In this document: one piece after another, positions 24,323 to 33,943 of the stretch
How positions within the stretch are numbered: the stretch's first letter is position 1
Layout: the number at the start of each line of letters is the position of its first letter
Source of the DNA: JANMJD01 sp963828405
Lineage (GTDB): Bacteria > Actinomycetota > Acidimicrobiia > Acidimicrobiales > Ilumatobacteraceae
Assembly: GCA_963828405.1 (NCBI GenBank)
Contig: CAWHEG010000031.1
Span: 186,001 to 250,000, forward strand
DNA: 64,000 nt
Direction of reading: 5' to 3'
The notes under the pieces: model-generated
Told to the model about the DNA's origin: nothing
The model's input: the letters and a program-made list of their open reading frames with translations, nothing else
Databases searched by the model: none
Made by a program: the position numbers and the translations under genes

Positions 24323-26920
24323 TCACGACTGCTCCTCGCCGGCGTCAGGTGTCGGCGAGCCTGGACGCATCGGCAGGCTGTTGCGCCAGATGCCGTCGAC
24401 CTCGTGCAGGGCGGCGGCCACGGCCGGAGCCGTCGGTACGAGACCGATCTCGCCAACCCCCTTGATGCCGTAGGGCGCCCGCGGTTGGGGCACCTCGACG
24501 AGCTGGACCTCGATCGGCGGGACGTCCTTGGCCCGCAGGATGCCCAGCGAACGCAACGTCATGTTGGTCGGGAAGCCCGTCGCCGGATCGGCCGGGAAGT
24601 CCTCCGACAGCGCATACCCGAGGCCCATGTGGACCGAACCCTCGATCTGGCCCTCGCACAGCAGCGGGTTGACCGCCCGGCCGACGTCGTGGACGGCGAC
24701 GACCCGTTCGATCGCTCCCGTGCCCCGGTCGACGATCGCCAGCTGGGCGGCGTAGCTGAACGCCGAGTGGATGGTCGGATTGGCCACGCCCGGCGTACCG
24801 AGCTTGTCGGTCCAGTCGACCCGGTACTCGCCGAGGTGGTCGACGCCGATCTCGCACCCGCGGGTCCGGGCGGCCTGGCAGGCGGCCCGCACGGCGCCGG
24901 CGCCCATCAGGGTCCCGCGCGATCCCGTCGTCTGGCCGAGACCGAGCTCGTGGCGGGTGTCGACGTGCACCCGGATGCGTTCGGCGGCGATGCCGAGCTC
25001 CTCGGCGGCGACCTGCAGGGCGACGGTGTGGACACCCTGGCCCATCTCGGTCCAGCCGTGCCAGACGTGCACGGTGCCGTCGGGCTCGAAGCGCACGCAG
25101 GCGCCGGTGACCTCCTTGAACCCGTTGCCCAGCCCGGCGTTCTTCATCCCGAGGCCCAGGCCGACGGCCCGTCCGGCCGCCCGGTCGGCCCGGTACCGAT
25201 CGCCCACGGCGTCGAGGCAGGCCTCGGCGCCGGCCGCGCCGTCGTCCATGATCTGGCCCGGACCCCACTCCTCGCCGGGTCGGATGACGTTGCGTTTGCG
25301 GATGTCCCAGCCCGAGATCCCGACCAGTTCGGCCAGCCGATCGAGGCAACCCTCGGTGGCGAACTGGGCCTGGTTGGCGCCGAACCCGCGGAAGGCGCCG
25401 CAGACCGGGTTGTTCGTGCGCACTGCGACGGCCTCGACGTCGAGGGCCTGCCACCGGTACGGCCCGGGCGAATGGCCGGCGGCCCGCTCGAGCACCTTCA
25501 TCCCCACGCTGGCGTACGCCCCCGAGTCGCCGATCGCCCGGAACCGCAGGGCGGTCAGCGTGCCCTCGGCGTCGCAGGCCGCGGTCACCGTCATCCGTAG
25601 CGGATGCCGCTTCGGATGCAGGATCAGGCTCTCCTCGCGCGACAGCGTGCAGATCACCGGGCGGTCGAGCAGCCACGCCGCCAGCGCCGTCTGCGCCTGG
25701 TTCGACATGTCCTCCTTCCCCCCGAACGCGCCCCCGTTGGAGACCAGCTCGACGTGGACCCGGTCGTTGCCGACACCGAGGACCGAGGCGATCTGGTCGC
25801 GGTCGTCCCACACGCCCTGGCCACCCGAGTAGACGTGCAGCGAGCGTTCGCCGTCGCGGTCGACGGGCATCGCCAGCGTCGACTCGGGTTCGAGGAAGGC
25901 ATGCTCGATCCGTTGGGTGGTGAAGGTCTCGGTGACCACATGGGCACTGGCGCCGAGGGCGGCTTCGAGATCACCCCGCCGGTAGGCGGTGGTGCTCAAC
26001 GTGTTCGACGTCGTGCCCCAGACGGCGATCTGGTCGGAGGCGAGCGCCACCTCGGGATCGGTGATCGGGGCCAGCACCCGGTAGCCGACGCCGACGAGGG
26101 TGGCGGCGGCCCGGGCCTGCTCGCGGGTCTCGGCGACCACGATGCCGAGCACGTCGCCGGCGTACGCGGTGAACCCGCCGACGGGGATCATCACCGGCCA
26201 GTCCCGGTGGATGATCCCGACGCGCAGCTCGCCCGGGATGTCCGCGGCGACGAACGCGGCGACGACGCCCGGCGCGCCGAGCGCTGCCGCGGTGTCGATC
26301 GAGGTGATCTCGGCCCGGGCGTGGGCGGTCAGGACGAGCGCGCCATGGAGCATGCCGGGGACCCGCAGGTCACTGACGTAGCGGCGATCACCGAGGGTCA
26401 GCGACGCGGCCTCGTACTTGGCGCCCCGTCCACCGATCGCCCCGCTCAGCGCCGGCGAACAGTGCTCCCCCCTGGCCACCGCCTCGATGGCGTCGAGCAC
26501 CTTCACGTAGCCGGTGCAGCGGCACAGATGGGCCCCGAGGTGGCGGGCCATGTCGGCGCGGGCCAGCTCGGCGCCCTTCTTGTCGATCTGCGCCTTGGCC
26601 CGCATCACGATGCCCGGGATGCAGAACCCGCACTGCAGGCCGCCGCACGCGGCGAACGCGTCGGCGAACCGGCCGCGTTCGCCGGCGTCCACGCCCTCGA
26701 GGGTGAGGATCGACTTGCCGGCGACCTTGGCCACCGCCTGCTGGCACGAGACGATCGCCTTGCCGTCGATGATCACCGTGCAACATCCGCACTGACCCGA
26801 CGGTGAGCAGCCGTCCTTGGCCGCGGTGAGGCCGAGCTCGTCGCGCAGCGCCGAGAGCAGGTGGGGATGATCGCCGAACACCTCGACCTCGGCCCCGTTG
26901 ACGGTCAGCTTGGTTCCCAT
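24323..26920 (-). CDS. Xanthine dehydrogenase-like Mo hydroxylase, [2Fe-2S]-Mo fusion
   Basis: An 865-aa protein uniting a two-cluster iron-sulfur domain with a molybdopterin domain. The N-terminus has GCSPSGQCGCCTVIIDG plus C48-type spacing, then GLQCGFCIPG and LGAHLCRCTGY. The Mo part contains GGQGVWDDRDQIA, NGGAFGGKEDMSNQAQ, GAFRGFGANQAQFA and, near the end, GIKGVGEIGL with the catalytic glutamate. This architecture and length match the group named selenium-dependent xanthine dehydrogenase. No in-frame TGA is used, and selenium need not be involved. No FAD domain is present. The ATG at 26920 lies 2 nt after the upstream amidase stop. Probable substrate: purine or another N-heterocycle. Confidence 0.85.
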   Translation of the reverse strand: MGTKLTVNGAEVEVFGDHPHLLSALRDELGLTAAKDGCSPSGQCGCCTVIIDGKAIVSCQQAVAKVAGKSILTLEGVDAGERGRFADAFAACGGLQCGFCIPGIVMRAKAQIDKKGAELARADMARHLGAHLCRCTGYVKVLDAIEAVARGEHCSPALSGAIGGRGAKYEAASLTLGDRRYVSDLRVPGMLHGALVLTAHARAEITSIDTAAALGAPGVVAAFVAADIPGELRVGIIHRDWPVMIPVGGFTAYAGDVLGIVVAETREQARAAATLVGVGYRVLAPITDPEVALASDQIAVWGTTSNTLSTTAYRRGDLEAALGASAHVVTETFTTQRIEHAFLEPESTLAMPVDRDGERSLHVYSGGQGVWDDRDQIASVLGVGNDRVHVELVSNGGAFGGKEDMSNQAQTALAAWLLDRPVICTLSREESLILHPKRHPLRMTVTAACDAEGTLTALRFRAIGDSGAYASVGMKVLERAAGHSPGPYRWQALDVEAVAVRTNNPVCGAFRGFGANQAQFATEGCLDRLAELVGISGWDIRKRNVIRPGEEWGPGQIMDDGAAGAEACLDAVGDRYRADRAAGRAVGLGLGMKNAGLGNGFKEVTGACVRFEPDGTVHVWHGWTEMGQGVHTVALQVAAEELGIAAERIRVHVDTRHELGLGQTTGSRGTLMGAGAVRAACQAARTRGCEIGVDHLGEYRVDWTDKLGTPGVANPTIHSAFSYAAQLAIVDRGTGAIERVVAVHDVGRAVNPLLCEGQIEGSVHMGLGYALSEDFPADPATGFPTNMTLRSLGILRAKDVPPIEVQLVEVPQPRAPYGIKGVGEIGLVPTAPAVAAALHEVDGIWRNSLPMRPGSPTPDAGEEQS

Positions 26921-26922
26921 GC

Positions 26923-27864
26923 TCAGTGGGCTCCCGGAAGTGGCGGGAGCTCGACACCCCGCTGGGCGGTGATCGCACCGTACAGCTCGGGGCGCCGGTA
27001 CCGCTCGAAGTCGAACAGCGTGTCCTTGTACCTGGCGCACCAGTCGAGGTCGCAGCGGGCGACGATCACCTCGTCGTCGGTGGTCAGCGCCTGGGTGACG
27101 ATCTGGCCCGACGGCGCCACGATGCAGCTCTGGCCGAGGGAGTCGACGCCCTCCTCCACGCCCCCCTTGGCGACACCGACCACCCAGGTCCCGTTCTGGT
27201 AGGCCCCGGCCTGCATGACCAGCGCGTTGTGGAAGCCCTGGAGGATGTCCTGGCTCGGATCGGGCACGTAGTGGATCGGCGTGTTGTAGCCGCAGAGGAT
27301 CATCTCCACGCCCTGCAGCCCCATCACGCGGTACGTCTCGGGCCAACGGCGGTCGTTGCAGATCATCATCCCGACGATGCCGCCGAAAGCCCGCCAGACC
27401 GGGAACCCGTACGGTGAGGGTTCGAAGTAGTACCGCTCGGCGTGCTGGAACGGGCGGTCGGGTTCGTGGTGTTCATGGCCGGGGATGTGCACCTTGTGGT
27501 ACTTGCCGACCACCGATCCGTCGCGCTCGACGAGCAGTTGCACGTTCCAGCGGTGCGTCGAACCGTCGGCGGTCTGTTCGATCTCGGCGTAGCCGAGGCA
27601 GAAGCCGACGCCCAGCCGACGGGCCTCGTCGAACAGTGGTTGGGTGTCGGCGTTCGGCATCGACCGCTCGTACCAGTGGTCGGCCGTGGCGATGTCGTCG
27701 ACGAACCAGCGGGGGAAGAAGGTCGTCAGGGCGAGTTCGGGGAACACGACGAGCTCGGCGCCGCGGGCGTGCGCATCGCGCAGCAACACGATCAGGCGGG
27801 CGACGACCTCGGCGCGGCTGTGCTCGCGTTGCACCGGGCCGAGCTGCGCCGCGGCGACGTTCAC
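26923..27864 (-). CDS. N-carbamoyl-D-amino acid hydrolase-like nitrilase
   Basis: A 313-aa nitrilase-superfamily amidase with the catalytic triad visible: Glu in VVFPELALTTFFPRW, Lys in VVGKYHKVHIPGHEH, Cys in MMICNDRRWPETYRVMGL. Extended stretches (GFCLGYAEI, RPFQHAERYYFEP, CGYNTPIHYVPD, FHNALVMQAGAYQNG, SCIVAPSGQIV) follow the Agrobacterium D-carbamoylase closely. This makes carbamoyl-group removal with release of CO2 and NH3 the best call. The start is the GTG at 27864, overlapping the M20 hydrolase stop. In this cluster it may act on an N-carbamoyl product of ring opening. Confidence 0.88.
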   Translation of the reverse strand: MNVAAAQLGPVQREHSRAEVVARLIVLLRDAHARGAELVVFPELALTTFFPRWFVDDIATADHWYERSMPNADTQPLFDEARRLGVGFCLGYAEIEQTADGSTHRWNVQLLVERDGSVVGKYHKVHIPGHEHHEPDRPFQHAERYYFEPSPYGFPVWRAFGGIVGMMICNDRRWPETYRVMGLQGVEMILCGYNTPIHYVPDPSQDILQGFHNALVMQAGAYQNGTWVVGVAKGGVEEGVDSLGQSCIVAPSGQIVTQALTTDDEVIVARCDLDWCARYKDTLFDFERYRRPELYGAITAQRGVELPPLPGAH

Positions 27865-29153
27865 GAACCGGCCCACGGGTCCTCCGCGTCGGCGAGATGG
27901 ATCATCGTCTGGAGCAGGACGTTGGCCCCGGCCTCGAGATCGGCCGGCTCGGTGTGCTCGGTGACGTTGTGGCTGATGCCGCCGACGCTGGGCACGAAGA
28001 TCATCGAGGCCGGGCAGATCCTGGCCATCATCTGCGCGTCGTGCCCGGCCCCCGACGGCATGCGCATCGTCGTGTTGCCGAGGTGCTGCGCCGTCCGCTC
28101 GACGATCGTCACCATCCGGGAGTCGAACTCCACCGGCTCGAATCGGGCCAGTGGGCGCCGTTGGATGGTCACGCCCTCGGCGGAGGCGATCTCGGCGCAG
28201 TAGGCGGCCAATCGGGCCTCGGCCAGGCACAGCACCTCCTCGTCGGTGTTGCGCACGTCGATCGTCATCGTGGCCACCGACGGTACGACGTTGACCAGGT
28301 TGGGCACGAACTCCAGTCGGCCGACCGTCCCCACCTGCGGATGGCCGAGCTCCACCGAGAGCCGCCGGACGAACGCGCCGATCTCCATCGCCACGTATCC
28401 GGGGTCGCAGCGCAGGCGCATCGGCGTCGTGCCGGCGTGGCTCGAGCGGCCGGTGATCGTCAGCTCCTGCCACGAGATGCCCTGCACGCCGGTGACCACA
28501 CCGATGCCGACACCCTCGTCCTCGAGCACCGGGCCCTGTTCGATGTGCAGCTCGACGAAGGCGTAGGGGTGCTCGCCGGGGCAGGGCGTGGACCCGAGGT
28601 AGCCGATGCGGCCGAGCTCGTCGCCGACCCGGGCCCCGTCGATGCCGACGACGTCGTGGGCCTCCTCGGCGCTCATCCCGCCGACGTAGACGAGGCTGCC
28701 GAGCATGTCCGGGGCGAATCGCGCGCCCTCCTCGTCGGTGAAGAAGCCGACGGCGATCGGCCGTCGGGTGGTGACGCCCGCCGTGGCGAGGCACTCGATC
28801 ACCTCGAGCCCGGCCAGCACCCCGAGGTTGCCGTCGTACAGACCGCCCGTACGGACCGTGTCGATGTGCGAGCCGGTCATCACCGGGCGACCCGGTTCGC
28901 TACCCGGCCGGACGGCGATCACGTTGCCGATGGCGTCGACGCGCACGTCGAGGTCGAGCTCGCCCATCCAGGCGACCACCAGGTCGCGGCCGGCCCGATC
29001 GTCGTCGGTGAGCGCCAGGCGGGCGCACCCGCCCCCGGGCAGGCCGCCGACGTCGCCGAGCTGCACCAGCCTGCGGAGGAGACGGCCGGCGTCGATCCGC
29101 AGACCGGACCGGTCGGGGGCGCGGTCTCGGACCCGGTCGGACACTTCCTCCAT
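27861..29153 (-). CDS. M20-family N-carbamoyl-L-amino acid/allantoate/ureide hydrolase
   Basis: A 430-aa zinc-dependent hydrolase of the allantoate amidohydrolase/L-carbamoylase/beta-ureidopropionase group. Metal and catalytic motifs are visible: TGSHIDTVRTGGLYDGNLGV (HxD), GFFTDEEGARFAPDMLGS (EE), ELHIEQGPVLEDE, SSHAGTTPM of the dimerisation domain, SGAGHDAQMMA and the final HNVTEHTEP. Length fits. The ATG at 29153 is preceded by a TTGACA box and GACATT-N7. Sitting between two Mo hydroxylases and before a D-carbamoylase-like amidase, it probably hydrolyses a ureido intermediate. The exact substrate cannot be read. Confidence 0.88.
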   Translation of the reverse strand: MEEVSDRVRDRAPDRSGLRIDAGRLLRRLVQLGDVGGLPGGGCARLALTDDDRAGRDLVVAWMGELDLDVRVDAIGNVIAVRPGSEPGRPVMTGSHIDTVRTGGLYDGNLGVLAGLEVIECLATAGVTTRRPIAVGFFTDEEGARFAPDMLGSLVYVGGMSAEEAHDVVGIDGARVGDELGRIGYLGSTPCPGEHPYAFVELHIEQGPVLEDEGVGIGVVTGVQGISWQELTITGRSSHAGTTPMRLRCDPGYVAMEIGAFVRRLSVELGHPQVGTVGRLEFVPNLVNVVPSVATMTIDVRNTDEEVLCLAEARLAAYCAEIASAEGVTIQRRPLARFEPVEFDSRMVTIVERTAQHLGNTTMRMPSGAGHDAQMMARICPASMIFVPSVGGISHNVTEHTEPADLEAGANVLLQTMIHLADAEDPWAGS

Positions 29154-29190
29154 CGACAGGAATGTCCCACATCGGTTTACAAACTGTCAA
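29154..29190 (-). promoter_or_regulatory. Internal promoter before M20 hydrolase
   Basis: -35 TTGACA (29190-29185), 18-bp spacer, -10 GACATT (29166-29161), then 7 nt to the ATG at 29153 (leaderless). GTTTGTAAAC (29184-29175), an imperfect palindrome, lies in the spacer and could be a regulator site. The 80-bp gap separates the two halves of the cluster. Confidence 0.55.
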
Positions 29191-29233
29191 TCACCGCGTC
29201 CGCTCGTCCGGCGCAGGCGCTGGTCGATCAGCC

Positions 29234-31546
29234 TCAAACCGGGAACGGCTGATCGCCACGGGAGCGCAGCGCGGCGAGCACCCGGGACGGCGTCAGCGGG
29301 AACTCGTCGAACCACACGCCGGTGGCGTCGTGAACGGCGGCGATCACCGCCGGGGCGTAGGTGATGAACGGCATCTCGGCCATCCCGCGTGCCCCCCAGG
29401 GGCCACCCGGATCGGCGAGCTCGAGCACGACCGGCTCGATCCGACGCGGCCCGTCACCGATGCCGGGAATGAGGTAGGTCGACAGGCGCGGGTTGGCGAT
29501 GTGGCCGTCGTCCACCCGGAGATCCTCGCTGAGCGCGTAGCCGTGGGCCTGGACGATCCCGCCGGCGATCTGGCCGACGACGAGCGACGGGTTGATCGCC
29601 CGACCGACGTCGTGGGTCGACACGACGCGATCGACGACGATGTGGCCGGTCTCGGTGTCGACGGTCACCTCGACGGCCTGGGCGACGTAGCCGTAGCTGA
29701 AGTTCGGGGTGCACTCCCCTGTCTCCGGGTCGAGTTGCCCGGTCGGTGGTGGCGTGAAGCGGAACCTGCCGACCGCCGGGCGATCACCCTCGGCCCAACG
29801 CTTGGCGGCCGCCTCGGCTGCACCGAGGATCGAGTTGCCGGCCATGAACGTCATCCGCGAGGCCGACACCGAACCGGAGTCGCCCGACGTCGCCGTGTCC
29901 GAGAAGTGTCCGACGACCGAGTCGACCGGGACGCCCACGGCTTCGGCCGCCATCTGGAGGATGACCTGGTGGGCGCCCTGGCCGACATCGGCGCCGGCAT
30001 GGAACACCTCGACCCGCTCGATCTCCTCGCCACTCGGATCGCCATGGAGTCGGATCTCGGCCTCGCACCGCTCGGGGAAGCCGAACGAGAACCCGACGTT
30101 CTTGAAGGCGCAGGCGAAGCCTCGCCCGCGGCGCAGCGCGTCCGGCTCGGCCGGCAGCGTCGCACACGGTGAGAACGGTTCGGCGGGCAGGTCGGCGGTG
30201 AAGCCGGCCCGCTCGGCGCAGGCGTCGATCACCGCCGGCAGGGTGACCCCGGCCGGCATCGGCGTCTGGGTGATGCCGATCGAGCCCTCGCGCAGCGTGT
30301 TGCGTCGGCGGAGCTCGACGGGGTCGAGGCCGAGCGCCTCGGCCAGCTTGTTCATCTGCGTCTCGGCGACGAAGGCGCCCTGCGGACCGCCGAACCCGCG
30401 GAACGCCCCGCCGATCGCCGCGTTGGTGTAGACGGCGTGCGAATCGATGCGGGCGTTGGGCACCTCGTAGGCCCCGGCGACCCCGAGGTGCAGGTTCCCG
30501 AGCACCTTGTTCGTCGTGTAGTTGTAGCCGCCGGCGTCGAGCCAGGCGTCGATCTCGACCCCGCGGATCATGCCGTCACGGGTGGCCGCCAGCCGGGCCT
30601 CGATACGACCCCGGTGCCGCTTGTGATGCCCGACGATCGACTCCTCCCGGCTCCACCGACAGGTGATCGGCCGGTGCTCGCCCCGCTCGGCCAGGCGCCA
30701 GGCGGCGAGCGCCATCACGATCTGCAGCGTCATGTCCTCCCGCCCGCCGAAGGCACCGCCGATCGCCGGATAGACCACCCGCACCCGGTCGCGGGGCAGG
30801 TCGAGGGCGTGGGCGATCTGCTCCTGGTCCTCGTGCGCCCACTGGCCACCGATCTCGACGGTGATCCGTCCCTGGTCGTCGATGTAGCTCAGCGCCGCCT
30901 CGGGCTGGAGGTAGGCGTGCTCCTGGTTGGCAAACCGGTACACGCCTTCGATGACGATGTCGGCGCCGGCGAAGGCGGCCTCGACGTCGCCCTTGCGGAT
31001 CCGGTCGGTCTGGTAGACGTTCGATGCCCGCCCGTTCTCGGGATGGACCAGCGTCTCACCGGTGAGCGCATCGTCGAGGTCGGCGACGATCGGCAGCGGC
31101 TCCCACTCGACGGAGATCGCCGCCGCCGCCCGGTCGGCGGCGCCCGCCGACTCGGCGACGACGAGGGCGATCTTGTCGGCCTCCCACCGCGACACGTCGC
31201 ACGGGATCGGACTGCGGCCCGTGTCGCCGAGCCCGACGAACACCGGCTGGTCGAACATCGTCAGGCCGTACTCGTTGACCGGCACGTCGGGCGCGCCGAA
31301 CACGGCCACGACACCCGGCAACGCACGCGCCGCGGTGAAATCGAGGGAACGCAGCCGGGCGTGGGGCTGGTTGGAGAAGAGCACCTTGGCGACCAGGGCA
31401 CCCGGCGGGAAACGATCGGCCGGATAGGCGGTCGCCCCGGTGACCTTGCCGGCGGCGTCCCGGCGCGTCAGCGGCTCGCCGACCCCACCGGGGCCGTCCG
31501 GCCGGCGACCGTCGGCGCCCGGCGTACCGCCATCCGCTCGGCTCAT
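29234..31546 (-). CDS. Xanthine dehydrogenase-like molybdopterin subunit
   Basis: A 770-aa large subunit of a Mo hydroxylase. GEPLTRRDAAGKVTGATAYP opens the protein. GGQWAHEDQEQIAHAL and IGGAFGGREDMTLQIVMALA bind the cofactor. GGAFRGFGGPQGAF, FHAGADVGQGAHQVI and the terminal WGARGMAEMPF (GxxE with catalytic Glu) complete the active site. It is more like XdhA/aldehyde oxidase subunits than CO dehydrogenase. The ATG at 31546 overlaps the stop of the FAD/[2Fe-2S] subunit, its electron-transfer partner. With the transporter upstream it probably oxidises an imported purine-like compound. Confidence 0.9.
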   Translation of the reverse strand: MSRADGGTPGADGRRPDGPGGVGEPLTRRDAAGKVTGATAYPADRFPPGALVAKVLFSNQPHARLRSLDFTAARALPGVVAVFGAPDVPVNEYGLTMFDQPVFVGLGDTGRSPIPCDVSRWEADKIALVVAESAGAADRAAAAISVEWEPLPIVADLDDALTGETLVHPENGRASNVYQTDRIRKGDVEAAFAGADIVIEGVYRFANQEHAYLQPEAALSYIDDQGRITVEIGGQWAHEDQEQIAHALDLPRDRVRVVYPAIGGAFGGREDMTLQIVMALAAWRLAERGEHRPITCRWSREESIVGHHKRHRGRIEARLAATRDGMIRGVEIDAWLDAGGYNYTTNKVLGNLHLGVAGAYEVPNARIDSHAVYTNAAIGGAFRGFGGPQGAFVAETQMNKLAEALGLDPVELRRRNTLREGSIGITQTPMPAGVTLPAVIDACAERAGFTADLPAEPFSPCATLPAEPDALRRGRGFACAFKNVGFSFGFPERCEAEIRLHGDPSGEEIERVEVFHAGADVGQGAHQVILQMAAEAVGVPVDSVVGHFSDTATSGDSGSVSASRMTFMAGNSILGAAEAAAKRWAEGDRPAVGRFRFTPPPTGQLDPETGECTPNFSYGYVAQAVEVTVDTETGHIVVDRVVSTHDVGRAINPSLVVGQIAGGIVQAHGYALSEDLRVDDGHIANPRLSTYLIPGIGDGPRRIEPVVLELADPGGPWGARGMAEMPFITYAPAVIAAVHDATGVWFDEFPLTPSRVLAALRSRGDQPFPV

Positions 31547-32994
31547 CGATCCGCCGCCGATGCCTGCTCGATCGCCTCGATGATCGAGGTGTACCCGGTG
31601 CACCGGCACAGGTTCCCGGCGAGCCCCTGGCGGATCTGGTCTGCCGTCGGATCGGGGCACTCGTCGAGCAGCGACGCCCCGGCGACGACGAAGCCGGGGG
31701 TGCAGAAGCCGCACTGCACCGCGGCGCAGGCGACGAACGCCTCCTGGACGGGGTGCAGCCGGTCGCCGTCGGCGAGCCCTTCGACGGTGAGGATCTCCGC
31801 TCCCTCGGCGCGCGCCGCGGGGACCAGGCACGACATCACCGCATCACCGTCGAGCAGCACCGTGCAGGCTCCGCACTCCCCCTCGGCACAGCCCTCCTTG
31901 GTCCCGGTGCAGCCGAGTTCGTCGCGCAGCCAGTCGAGCAGCGTCGCCCCGGCGGCCCCGGCCGCCCGGCGGACCCGGCCGTCGACGGTCGTGGTGATCT
32001 CGTCGGCGGGCCCGAGCGGGCGCGCCGCGCACGTCGAACGAGCGGCGCCGGCCGACAGCCGCGGGGCGCCCACGGGCCAGCGTTCGGCCTGCCGCCCGGC
32101 AGAGATCGCTCGCAGCGCACGGGCGACGACGACCGCGATCGTCTCGCGCCGGTACGCGGCCGTCGCCCGGATGTCGTCGATCGGCGTGACGGAGTCACGG
32201 GCGGCGTCGGCGGCAGCGGCGATCGCCGGGGCGTCGAGCACACGCCCGATCAGTGCCGTGGCCGCCTCGGGAACGAGCACGACCGTCGGGGCGACGCTGC
32301 CGAGGGCGAGTCGGACGGATTCGACGGTCACGCCGTCGGCGGCGAAGCCGACCACGACGGCGAGGTGGACGACCGAGATGGCCTGGGCGCTGCGGTTGCC
32401 GAGCTTGACGAAGATGCCGCGCTCACCGGGGCCGAGCAGCGGGACGTCGATGCGGGTGAGCACCTCGTCGTCGGCCAGCCCGGTGGTGCGGAACCCGGTG
32501 AAGAAGTCGTCGAGGGCGAGGACGCGGGCGCGGCGCGCCGAGGTCAGCTCGACCGAGGCGCCGAGGGCGAGCAGCGCCGAGATCGTGTCGTTGGCCGGGC
32601 TGGCCGTGATGACGTTGCCGGCGACGGTTGCCCGGTTACGCAACTGCGGCGAGCCCACCTCCCAGCACGCCTGGGCAAGCGGAAGCGCCCCGTGGACGAG
32701 TCCGTCATGGCCCACGACGTCGTTGTGGGTGACGAGCGGGCCGAGTGACGCCACGCCGTCGTGGACGGTGATCGAGCGTCCGTCGACGGCGCGGGAGATG
32801 TCGATCAGCGTGGTCAGACCCCGACGCCCGCCGCGTTCGATCTCGAGCAGCAGGTCGGTGCCACCGGCGATGATCCTCGCCGGCCGGAGGTCGGGGTCGC
32901 CGAGCAGCGCCACGGCATCGGCGAGGGTGGGCGCGGCGATGTACCGCTCGGGCCGGGGGTGGCGCACCTGGACCGGGTGGAGGTGTCGGGTCAT
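31543..32994 (-). CDS. Fused FAD and [2Fe-2S] subunit of xanthine dehydrogenase-like enzyme
   Basis: A 483-aa fusion. The N-terminal FAD domain (residues ~10-285) has IIAGGTDLLLEIERG, GSPQLRNRATVAGNVITASP and ATAAYRRETIAVV. The C-terminal iron-sulfur domain (from ~325) has GCAEGECGACTVLLDG, VQCGFCTPGFVV and LAGNLCRCTGY. The usual order in separate genes is thus joined as FAD-FeS. It passes electrons from the Mo centre of the next gene product to NAD+ or another acceptor. The gene starts 13 nt after the permease stop, so it is in the transporter operon. Confidence 0.9.
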   Translation of the reverse strand: MTRHLHPVQVRHPRPERYIAAPTLADAVALLGDPDLRPARIIAGGTDLLLEIERGGRRGLTTLIDISRAVDGRSITVHDGVASLGPLVTHNDVVGHDGLVHGALPLAQACWEVGSPQLRNRATVAGNVITASPANDTISALLALGASVELTSARRARVLALDDFFTGFRTTGLADDEVLTRIDVPLLGPGERGIFVKLGNRSAQAISVVHLAVVVGFAADGVTVESVRLALGSVAPTVVLVPEAATALIGRVLDAPAIAAAADAARDSVTPIDDIRATAAYRRETIAVVVARALRAISAGRQAERWPVGAPRLSAGAARSTCAARPLGPADEITTTVDGRVRRAAGAAGATLLDWLRDELGCTGTKEGCAEGECGACTVLLDGDAVMSCLVPAARAEGAEILTVEGLADGDRLHPVQEAFVACAAVQCGFCTPGFVVAGASLLDECPDPTADQIRQGLAGNLCRCTGYTSIIEAIEQASAADR

Positions 32995-33007
32995 CCTCCG
33001 CTCCCGG

Positions 33008-33943
33008 TCATCGGTCGTCCCGGACGTACGGCTGCCCGAGTGCGGCGGGGGCGCCGACCCGGCGGCGCAGGTCGTGACTGCCCCATACGACGAGCACGGC
33101 GACGGTCAGCAGGTACGGGAGCATCTTCAGGAACTCGGCCGGGATGTCGACCTCGCGGCCCTGGAGATAGAAGTTGAGCTGGCGGGAGAAGCCGAACAGG
33201 AAGGCGCCGAGCAGCACCCGTAACGGCTTCCATGAGGCGAACACCACGAGGGCGAGGGCGATCCAGCCGAGGCCGCTCGTCGTGCCGGCCTGGCTCCACG
33301 AGGGCACCTGACCGAGGACGAGGTACGAGCCGGCCGCTCCGGCGAGGAACCCGCCGGCGACGACGTGGAGGTAGCGATTACGGGACACGGCGACGCCCAT
33401 CGAGTCGGCGGTGGCCGGCGACTCGCCGACGGCGCGCACCGACAACCCGGCCCGGGTGCGGTTGAGGTACCAGCCGATGACGACGGCGAGCACGATCGTG
33501 GCGTAGACGATCGGGTCCTGGTCGAAGAACATCGGCCCGATCACCGGGAGGTCGGCGAGCGGGCCCCAGGCGGTCGGGCGGAAGTCGGCGGCCAGCGGGA
33601 CGCCCTCGATCGACTTGCCGACGAACGTGGCCAGCCCGGTGCCGAAGATGGTCAGCGAGAGGCCCGAGACGATCTGGTTGGCCCGGAAGGTCACCGAGAG
33701 CACGCCGTGGACGAGGGCGAGCGCGGCCCCGGCCAGCGATCCGATGAGCAGGGCGATCCACAGGTTGCCGATGCCGTTGCCCGCCTGGAAGGCGCAGACC
33801 GCGCCGATCAGCATCATCCCCTCCACACCGAGGTTGAGCACACCCGATCGCTCGGCGAGGAGCTCGCCCAGCGCGGCGAGGGCGATCGGCACGGCGGCGA
33901 CGACCGAGGCGGCGAGGGTGAGGACGAACGCGCCGTCGTTCAT
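33008..33943 (-). CDS. BMP-type ABC transporter permease (NupQ-like)
   Basis: A 311-aa inner-membrane permease with about 8-9 hydrophobic segments. The signature GELLAERSGVLNLGVEGMM near the N-terminus and AVGESPATADSMGVAVSRNR after mid-protein identify the second permease of simple-sugar/nucleoside (BmpA-associated) importers. The ATG at 33943 overlaps the first permease stop. The partners are the permease, ATPase and lipoprotein genes upstream. Linked xanthine dehydrogenase genes suggest a nucleoside or nucleobase substrate. Confidence 0.92.
   Translation of the reverse strand: MNDGAFVLTLAASVVAAVPIALAALGELLAERSGVLNLGVEGMMLIGAVCAFQAGNGIGNLWIALLIGSLAGAALALVHGVLSVTFRANQIVSGLSLTIFGTGLATFVGKSIEGVPLAADFRPTAWGPLADLPVIGPMFFDQDPIVYATIVLAVVIGWYLNRTRAGLSVRAVGESPATADSMGVAVSRNRYLHVVAGGFLAGAAGSYLVLGQVPSWSQAGTTSGLGWIALALVVFASWKPLRVLLGAFLFGFSRQLNFYLQGREVDIPAEFLKMLPYLLTVAVLVVWGSHDLRRRVGAPAALGQPYVRDDR

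Noticed and set aside
30437..33223. 928-codon open frame on the plus strand
   Set aside because: Antisense to the xanthine dehydrogenase-like genes; no motif.
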